Below, one piece after another: positions 59,002-64,000 of a stretch of 64,000 nt of DNA. The DNA comes from Betaproteobacteria bacterium. GTDB taxonomy: Bacteria > Pseudomonadota > Gammaproteobacteria > Burkholderiales > Usitatibacteraceae. Below the pieces are notes generated by a model that ran no database searches, was not told the origin of the DNA, and was given only the letters and a program-made list of their open reading frames with translations. Location: positions 310,001 through 374,000 of the forward strand of contig JADJSD010000003.1 of assembly GCA_016711875.1 (NCBI GenBank), read 5' to 3'. Position numbers and translations under genes: made by a program. The stretch's first letter is position 1. Each line of letters begins with the position of its first letter.

Positions 59002-59424
59002 CTAGTTGATCGGCAGGCGATGCGCCGGTGCCCCGGTCGTCTTCGGCAGGGTGAGCATCAGGACGCCGTCGGCATACTTCGCCTCGGCGCGGCCCACGTC
59101 CACGTCCATCGGCAGCGTGAAGGCGCGGGACATCGTGCCCACGTAACGCTCGCTGCGAAGGACCTTGCCGTTCTTCTCGTCCACCTTCTCGCGGCGCACT
59201 TCCGCCGCGATCTGCACCATGTTGCCTTCCACGTCGACGCGGATGTCTTCCTTGGCGACGCCAGGCATGTCCGCCTTCACCAGATAGCGCTCGGGGGTCT
59301 CCTCGACATCGACCTTGATGGCGGGAGGCGCCGCCTCGGCATCCATCCAGACCGGCGGCAGCATGCCCTTGAAGACACCCGGAACGTTCGTCTCGAAGAG
59401 GCTGAAGGGTCTCAAGGTTCCCAT
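59002..59424 (-). CDS. Hsp20/alpha-crystallin small heat-shock protein
   Basis: 140 residues from the ATG at 59424, which has GGAGG 5 nt upstream. Alpha-crystallin domain about 40-130: VDVEETPERYLVKADMPGVA, KEDIRVDVEGNMVQIAAEVR, RSERYVGTMSRAFTLP and YADGVLMLTLPK. An ATP-independent holdase for unfolding proteins. A lone gene; no clear ROSE-type thermometer or CIRCE seen. Confidence 0.95.
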   Translation of the reverse strand: MGTLRPFSLFETNVPGVFKGMLPPVWMDAEAAPPAIKVDVEETPERYLVKADMPGVAKEDIRVDVEGNMVQIAAEVRREKVDEKNGKVLRSERYVGTMSRAFTLPMDVDVGRAEAKYADGVLMLTLPKTTGAPAHRLPIN

Positions 59425-59567
59425 GACATCCTCCATTCCGGTTGCCGCGACGGCGTCACTTCCACCGCCGCACGGTCCCGAACATTTCCGGTGGCCGTGA
59501 TTTCACGCTACGCCCGCGCGGCGAGCGCGCGTTGCCGCGGGTCAACGAAAGGCGAGAAAAAAGCCGG

Positions 59568-60248
59568 CTAGCCACGCGCGGCGAGGCAATCGGCGAGCAG
59601 CCGTGCCGTCTCCGCCAGGTGCTGTTCCGTGAGACTGCACACGGCGGCCGCGTTGCCGACCCGATAGGCCGCGAGAATGGCGCGGTGCTCCGCCTGCGCC
59701 TGGAAGCGGTAGTCCGATCGCGTGAGCAGCAGCCGCACGAACCGCTCGATCTGCCGGTCGAGGCCTTCGATGATCTCCAGGAGTCGCGGCCGCGCAGCGC
59801 GGTCGGTGAGCAGCCGGTGGAACCGCCAGTTGATCGAGAGCCACGCGCTCGGGTCCTCCAGCCGTTCGGCTTCGTCGAGCAGGTGCGCGGCCTCGTCACA
59901 AAGCGCCGGGTCCGACTTCGGAAGCGCCCAGCGAAGCGCCTGCGTCTCGAGGGTGCCGCGGATCTCCAGAAGTTCGAGCGCCTCGTCGGGCGACATGCCC
60001 CGCACCGTCGCGCCGTGGTTGCGCTTGAGGGTGACGAGGCCCTCGGCCGCCAGGTGGCGAAGGGCCTCGCGCACCGGGATGTGGCTCACGCCGAAGTCCG
60101 CCGCGATGGCGTCCTGCCGCAGCGGCTCGCCCGGCGCCACCGTGCCCGAGACGATCGCGTGGCGCAGCGCGTCCGCGATCACGTCGACGCGCGGCCGCGG
60201 GGCGGGCGGTGTGGCGGGCGTGTCGGCAGGCAGGTAGATGGTTTTCAT
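59568..60248 (-). CDS. GntR-family regulator with FCD domain
   Basis: 226 residues from the ATG at 60248 (an in-frame TTG at 60275 is less likely). Winged helix: VIADALRHAIVSGTVAPGEP, IAADFGVSHIPVREALRHLA, LVTLKRNHGATVRG. C-terminal FCD domain with metal-type residues in LSINWRFHRLLTDRA and QAEHRAILAAYRVGNAAA. Divergent from the monooxygenase/TRAP genes, so probably their ligand-responsive repressor, possibly sensing an organic acid. Confidence 0.93.
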   Translation of the reverse strand: MKTIYLPADTPATPPAPRPRVDVIADALRHAIVSGTVAPGEPLRQDAIAADFGVSHIPVREALRHLAAEGLVTLKRNHGATVRGMSPDEALELLEIRGTLETQALRWALPKSDPALCDEAAHLLDEAERLEDPSAWLSINWRFHRLLTDRAARPRLLEIIEGLDRQIERFVRLLLTRSDYRFQAQAEHRAILAAYRVGNAAAVCSLTEQHLAETARLLADCLAARG

Positions 60249-60250
60249 AT

Positions 60251-60262
60251 ATGCCGTGGCAT
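60251..60262. promoter_or_regulatory. Palindrome abutting the gntR start
   Basis: ATGCCGTGGCAT, two 5-bp arms around 2 bp, lies 2 bp upstream of the gntR ATG within a locally AT-rich 25 bp. A plausible autoregulatory operator; no second copy was found before 60459. Confidence 0.35.
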
Positions 60263-60458
60263 GCAGATTGCTCAAGCCTCAGGCAGCAAAGTCGATGCCA
60301 GCCGGGACATGAGAATGCAATTTACTGTTTTGCCTCGATTTATCCAAGAGAGGGCTGGACATCCCGCCGGCGCCCGGCTGAGAATCGCACCGTTCCCGTG
60401 CCGATGAATATATGAAATGCACCGAATTGGCCGCTCACGACACCCGCCGGAGGAATCC

Positions 60459-60767
60459 ATGATCACCGCCACCGTCCGCTACCGCCTGCCCGCCACCATC
60501 GACAAGGAAGCTTGCCGCCGGCACTTCCACGGCATCGCGCCGGGGTTCGCCGAGGCGAAGGGCCTTCTCAGCAAGCACTTCATCTGGAGCGAGAGCGGCT
60601 GGGCCGGCGGCGTCTACCAATGGCAATCGCTCGAGGACGCGCAGGCGTTCTATTCCGGCCCCTGGCGCGCGGGCATCGTGGCCCGCTACGGCATGGAGCC
60701 GCTCATCGACTACTACGAGGTCTTCGCGCGCACGGACAACGAGCGCGGGAGCGTCGAAACCTACTGA
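60459..60767 (+). CDS. YdhR-like monooxygenase-fold protein
   Basis: 102 residues with GGAGG before the ATG. ATVRYRLPATIDKEACRRHF, LLSKHFIWSESGWAGGVYQW and LEDAQAFYSGPWRAGIVARY match the small ferredoxin-like YdhR/ABM fold. Role unknown; position suggests it acts on the compound taken up by the TRAP system. 54 bp before the substrate-binding gene. Confidence 0.85.
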   Translation: MITATVRYRLPATIDKEACRRHFHGIAPGFAEAKGLLSKHFIWSESGWAGGVYQWQSLEDAQAFYSGPWRAGIVARYGMEPLIDYYEVFARTDNERGSVETY

Positions 60768-60821
60768 ATCGCCCGCGCCCGGCCGGCCGCCGGGACCCCG
60801 TCCCCAGCCACAGGAGTCGCC

Positions 60822-61916
60822 ATGGACCGCCGTTCCTTCCTGAAGCAGGCCAGCGCCGCGAGCGCCGGCGCCGCCGCCACCTATTCCGCGCCCGCGCTCA
60901 GCCAGAACCGCCTCGAGTGGCGCATGGTCACCGCCTGGCCCAAGGGCCTGCCCGGCCTGGGCGTCGGCGCCGAGCGGCTCGCGAAGCGCATCACCGCCAT
61001 GTCCGAGGGAAAGCTCACGGTGAAAGTGTTCGCCGCGGGCGAACTGGTGCCTGGCCTGCAGACCTTCGACGCGGTGCAGAACGGCACGGCCGAGATGGGC
61101 CACGACACGCCGGGCTTCCACCTGGGCAAGCACCGCGCGTTCGCGTACTTCTTCGGCGCGCCCTTCGGCATGTCCTACTCCGAGCACGTCGCCTGGCTGG
61201 ACCACGGCGGCGGGCAGGCCCTCTGGGACGAACTGGGCGCCAAGTTCGGCGTGAAGAGCTTCGCCATCGGCAACATCGGCACGCCGCCCTTCGGCTGGTT
61301 CAAGAAGGAGCTGAAGAGCGTCGCCGACTTCAAGGGCCTCAAGATGCGCCTGCCGGGCATGGGCGCGGAGATGATCAAGCGCCTGGGCGCGGTGCCCACG
61401 CTCATGGCTCCGGGCGACCTGTTCCCGGCGCTGCAGTCCGGTGCCCTCGACGCCACCGACTTCACCGGCCCGGCGAACGACCTCGCCCTGGGCTTCCACC
61501 AGGTGTGCAAGTTCTACTACTGGCCCGGCATCCAGAAGCCCGGCGCGGTGCAGCAGGTGGTGATCAACAAGGCGAAGTTCGACGCGCTGCCCGCGAACCT
61601 GAAGGAGATCGTGACGGTCGCCTGCCAGGCGGGCCACCAGGACATGCTCGCGGACTACAACCACCTCAACTCGCAGGCGGCGAAGGTGCTGAAGGAAAAG
61701 CACGGCGTGAAGTTCCTGCGCCTGCCGGACGAGATCCTCGTCGCGCTGGGCAACGCCGCCGGCGCGCTCCTGAAGGAAGAGCGCGAGAAGCTCGATCCGC
61801 TCGGCCGCAAGATCTGGGAATCGTACTTCTCGGCGCGCACGGAGCTCATGGCGCTCACCGAGGGCGCGGACCGCGCGATGTACAACGCGCGCGCCCTCAA
61901 GTTCGACTATGTCTGA
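60822..61916 (+). CDS. TRAP transporter substrate-binding protein (DctP family)
   Basis: 364 residues with a Tat signal (MDRRSFLKQASAASAGAAAT). WRMVTAWPKGLPGLGVGAER, FDAVQNGTAEMGHDTPGF, GLKMRLPGMGAEMIKRLGAV, SGALDATDFTGPANDLALGF and FYYWPGIQKPG are characteristic of the DctP subgroup that includes alpha-keto acid and related binders. Tat export suggests folding or cofactor/dimer formation before export. Substrate not determinable. Confidence 0.95.
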   Translation: MDRRSFLKQASAASAGAAATYSAPALSQNRLEWRMVTAWPKGLPGLGVGAERLAKRITAMSEGKLTVKVFAAGELVPGLQTFDAVQNGTAEMGHDTPGFHLGKHRAFAYFFGAPFGMSYSEHVAWLDHGGGQALWDELGAKFGVKSFAIGNIGTPPFGWFKKELKSVADFKGLKMRLPGMGAEMIKRLGAVPTLMAPGDLFPALQSGALDATDFTGPANDLALGFHQVCKFYYWPGIQKPGAVQQVVINKAKFDALPANLKEIVTVACQAGHQDMLADYNHLNSQAAKVLKEKHGVKFLRLPDEILVALGNAAGALLKEEREKLDPLGRKIWESYFSARTELMALTEGADRAMYNARALKFDYV

Positions 61917-61937
61917 GCGGCGCGCGGGGGCGGGTCG

Positions 61938-62471
61938 GTGAGTCCCGCCCTCGCCGAGCGGCTCGTCGCCCTGTCGCGCCGGATCGACGCCTTCAACGAC
62001 GCGGCGGGCACGCTCGCCGCGTGGCTGGGCGTGGGCACGGTGGTCCTGTGCTTCGCCTCCGTGTACCTGCGCTACGCCTTCGGCATCGGCTTCACGTGGC
62101 TGCAGGAGTCCTACGTGTGGACCCACGTGTTCTCGATCATGCTGGGCTCGGGGTTCGCCCTCCTCGCCGGCGGCTTCGTGCGCGTGGACCTGCTCTACGA
62201 GCGCTTCGGCAAGCGCCTGAAGGCCGGCGTCGACTTCGCCGGCACCCTCCTCTTCATGGCGCCCTTTCTCGCGATGACGGCTTTCTCCGGCTGGGCGTTC
62301 TTCCTCGCCTCGTGGAAGATGAACGAGTCATCGCAGCAGCAGGACGGCATCGCGGCCGTGTACGCGCTGAAGGCGAGCCTGCTCCTGTTCGTGCTGGTCG
62401 TGGGCCTGCAGGGGCTGGGGCTCCTCGCCCGGGCCGCCGCCGGGGCGTTCGCCCCGCCCCCGGAGGCCTGA
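61938..62471 (+). CDS. TRAP transporter small permease (DctQ family)
   Basis: 177 residues, four membrane segments, with FASVYLRYAFGIGFTWLQES and FALLAGGFVRVDLLYERFGK as in DctQ. GTG start. 21 bp after the binding-protein gene and 1 bp before the large permease. Confidence 0.94.
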   Translation: MSPALAERLVALSRRIDAFNDAAGTLAAWLGVGTVVLCFASVYLRYAFGIGFTWLQESYVWTHVFSIMLGSGFALLAGGFVRVDLLYERFGKRLKAGVDFAGTLLFMAPFLAMTAFSGWAFFLASWKMNESSQQQDGIAAVYALKASLLLFVLVVGLQGLGLLARAAAGAFAPPPEA

Positions 62472-62472
62472 G

Positions 62473-64000
62473 GTGGATCCCACCGTCATCGGCGAGATCC
62501 TCTCCGTCGCGCTCTTCGCGGGCGCCATCCTCGCGCTCCTCGCGGGCTACCCGATCGCCTTCACGCTGCCGGGCATCGCCCTCTTCTTCGCGCTGGCGGG
62601 ATGGTCGCTCGGCGCCTTCGACCTCACCTACTTCAACTCGCTGCCGCTTCGCTACTGGGGAATCATCACCAACGAGGTGCTGGTCGCGGTGCCGCTCTTC
62701 GTCTTCATGGGCGTCACGCTCGAGCGCTCGCGCATCGCCGAGTCCCTCCTCACGACGATGGGCCAGCTCTTCGGCTCGATGCGCGGGGGCCTGGGCGTCT
62801 CGGCCATCATCGTCGCGACCCTGCTCGCGGCCTCCACGGGCATCGTGGGCGCCACCGTCGTGACCATGGGCCTCATCAGCCTGCCGGCCATGATGAACGC
62901 CGGCTACGACAAGCGCCTGGCCGCCGGGCTCATCTGCGCCTCGGGCACGCTCGCGCAGATCATCCCGCCCTCGACCATCCTCGTTTTCCTGTCCGTCATC
63001 CTGCAAAGCGCCTACAGCCAGGCGCAGATGGAGAAGGGCAACTTCCAGCCCGACACCCTCTCGGTGGGCGACCTCTTCGCCGGCGCCTTCATCCCGGGCC
63101 TCATGCTCTCGGGGATGTACCTCGTCTGGGTGCTCGGCAACGCGTGGCTGCGGCCGTCTTCCGCGCCGGCCGTCCCGCTTTCGGCCGAGCAGAAACGCGG
63201 GCTCGCGCGCAAGGCCGTCATCGCGCTCCTGCCGCCGCTGCTGCTCATCATCGCCGTGCTGGGCTCCATCATCGCCGGCGTGGCGACCCCGACCGAAAGC
63301 GCCTCCGTGGGCGCCGTGGGCGCGCTCCTGCTGATGCTCGTCACGCGCCTCGCGGAGCACTTCTCGCGCGCCGCGGGGCCGCAGGCCGTCGAGCGCACGC
63401 TCTTCCGCTTCTGGATCGGCTTCGTCGCGCTCCTCGTCGCGCTCTCGGCCGCGACCGGGGCCCTGGGCCTGCTCACGCTCATGCTCGCGCTCCTGCTCGC
63501 GAGCCTCGCCGCGGCCCTCGCGATCGGGGACGTGCGCCGCGCGCTCTCGGCGACGATGCGCGAGATCACGCGCTCGAGCCTCGTCATCACCGCGATGGTG
63601 TTCGTGATCTTCTTCGGCGCGAGCGTCTTCTCCGTCGTCTTCAACCGGCTGGGCGGCGACGTGCTCGTCGGGCAGCTTCTGGGCACGATGCCCGGCGGGG
63701 CCACGGGCGCGCTGATGATGGTGATGTTCATCATGTTCGTGCTCGGCTGCTTCCTCGACCCCTTCGAGATCATCTTCATCGTGGTGCCCATCGCCGGGCC
63801 GATCCTGCTCAAGATGGACATCGACCCGGTGTGGCTCGCCATCCTCATCGGCATCAACCTGCAGACGAGCTACCTCACGCCGCCGTTCGGTTTCTCGCTC
63901 TTCTACCTGCGGGGCGTCGCGCCGCCGGGCCTCACGACGGGGGACATCTACCGGGGGATCCTCCCGTTCGTCGCGATCCAGGCCCTGTGCATCGCCTGCG
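62473..64000 (+). CDS. TRAP transporter large permease (DctM family), cut by window edge
   Basis: GTG start at 62473; 509 residues visible and still open. Many membrane segments; GYPIAFTLPGIALFFALAGW, PLFVFMGVTLERSRIAESLL, ASGTLAQIIPPSTILVFLSV, IIAGVATPTESASVGAVGAL and the late INLQTSYLTPPFGFSLFYLR are DctM motifs. An extra hydrophobic insert around residues 305-365 makes it longer than the usual 425-residue form, as in the larger TRAP permease subgroup. Confidence 0.95.
   Translation, partial: MDPTVIGEILSVALFAGAILALLAGYPIAFTLPGIALFFALAGWSLGAFDLTYFNSLPLRYWGIITNEVLVAVPLFVFMGVTLERSRIAESLLTTMGQLFGSMRGGLGVSAIIVATLLAASTGIVGATVVTMGLISLPAMMNAGYDKRLAAGLICASGTLAQIIPPSTILVFLSVILQSAYSQAQMEKGNFQPDTLSVGDLFAGAFIPGLMLSGMYLVWVLGNAWLRPSSAPAVPLSAEQKRGLARKAVIALLPPLLLIIAVLGSIIAGVATPTESASVGAVGALLLMLVTRLAEHFSRAAGPQAVERTLFRFWIGFVALLVALSAATGALGLLTLMLALLLASLAAALAIGDVRRALSATMREITRSSLVITAMVFVIFFGASVFSVVFNRLGGDVLVGQLLGTMPGGATGALMMVMFIMFVLGCFLDPFEIIFIVVPIAGPILLKMDIDPVWLAILIGINLQTSYLTPPFGFSLFYLRGVAPPGLTTGDIYRGILPFVAIQALCIAC

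Overview
The window is a GC-rich (about 70% by eye) proteobacterial chromosome segment dominated by one almost complete flagellar and chemotaxis supercluster. An FlhDC master regulator, FliA/FlgM, FlhF/FlhG, a CheZ-type chemotaxis system and the gene order point to a betaproteobacterium (FlhDC is largely confined to beta- and gammaproteobacteria). I cannot name the family. No rRNA, tRNA, CRISPR array, phage gene or transposase gene was seen.

Layout. (1) 1-9356, minus strand: a chemotaxis operon read cheY-like/cheA/mcp/cheW/cheR/cheD/cheB, headed by an unrecognised helical protein and ending in a periplasmic binding protein that overlaps a membrane sensor cut by the window edge. (2) 9548-15193: a signalling island with a REC-HisKA_3 kinase, a NarL-type regulator and an HDOD protein on the plus strand, and a REC-PAS-GGDEF*-EAL phosphodiesterase and an ANTAR regulator on the minus strand. 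(3) 15235-25603, minus: flgBCDEFGHIJKL (rod, hook, rings, hook-filament junction), with flgA and flgMN divergent at 25790-27253. (4) 27357-30320: a non-flagellar insert (small membrane protein, DsbA-like thioredoxin-fold protein, YjbR/TfoX-like protein, methyltransferase, NAD-binding dehydrogenase). (5) 30410-40778, minus: flhDC, motAB, cheY, cheZ, flhB, flhA, flhF, flhG, fliA. (6) 41129-46702, plus: fliC, flaG, fliD, fliS, fliT, a second FliK-like gene, an FlhB-C-like gene and ycgR. (7) fliE (minus), then fliFGHIJKLMNOPQR (47175-57601, plus). (8) 57602-58382: a gene-free repeat island. (9) 58383-64000: a secreted protein, Hsp20, and a GntR-regulated TRAP-type uptake locus (dctPQM-like) with a YdhR-like protein; dctM is cut by the right edge.

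Regulatory logic readable from the sequence: FlhDC at the top; FliA (sigma-28) and its anti-sigma factor FlgM below. Sigma-28-like promoters (T[AC]A[AG]-N15/16-[GC]CCGATAA-like) lie before flgM, fliC, motA, fliS and weakly before the chemotaxis operon. A shared dyad GTGTAGG-N7-CC[GT]ACAC lies in the flgM leader and in the flhD-fliC divergent region; it could be an operator for a two-component regulator, and the NarL-type protein encoded here is the obvious candidate.

Five breaks in otherwise normal genes (two in the MCP; one each in the kinase, fliK and a methyltransferase) are all explained by losing one base from a G or C run. This looks like consensus error in the assembly rather than gene decay.

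The most unusual items are a pair of inverted MITE-like palindromic elements downstream of fliR (32/32 and 27/30 terminal inverted repeats and a 93-bp near-identical core), an FlhG lacking its Walker A motif, and a shared C-terminal VELF tail on CheD and on the unknown first protein of the chemotaxis operon.
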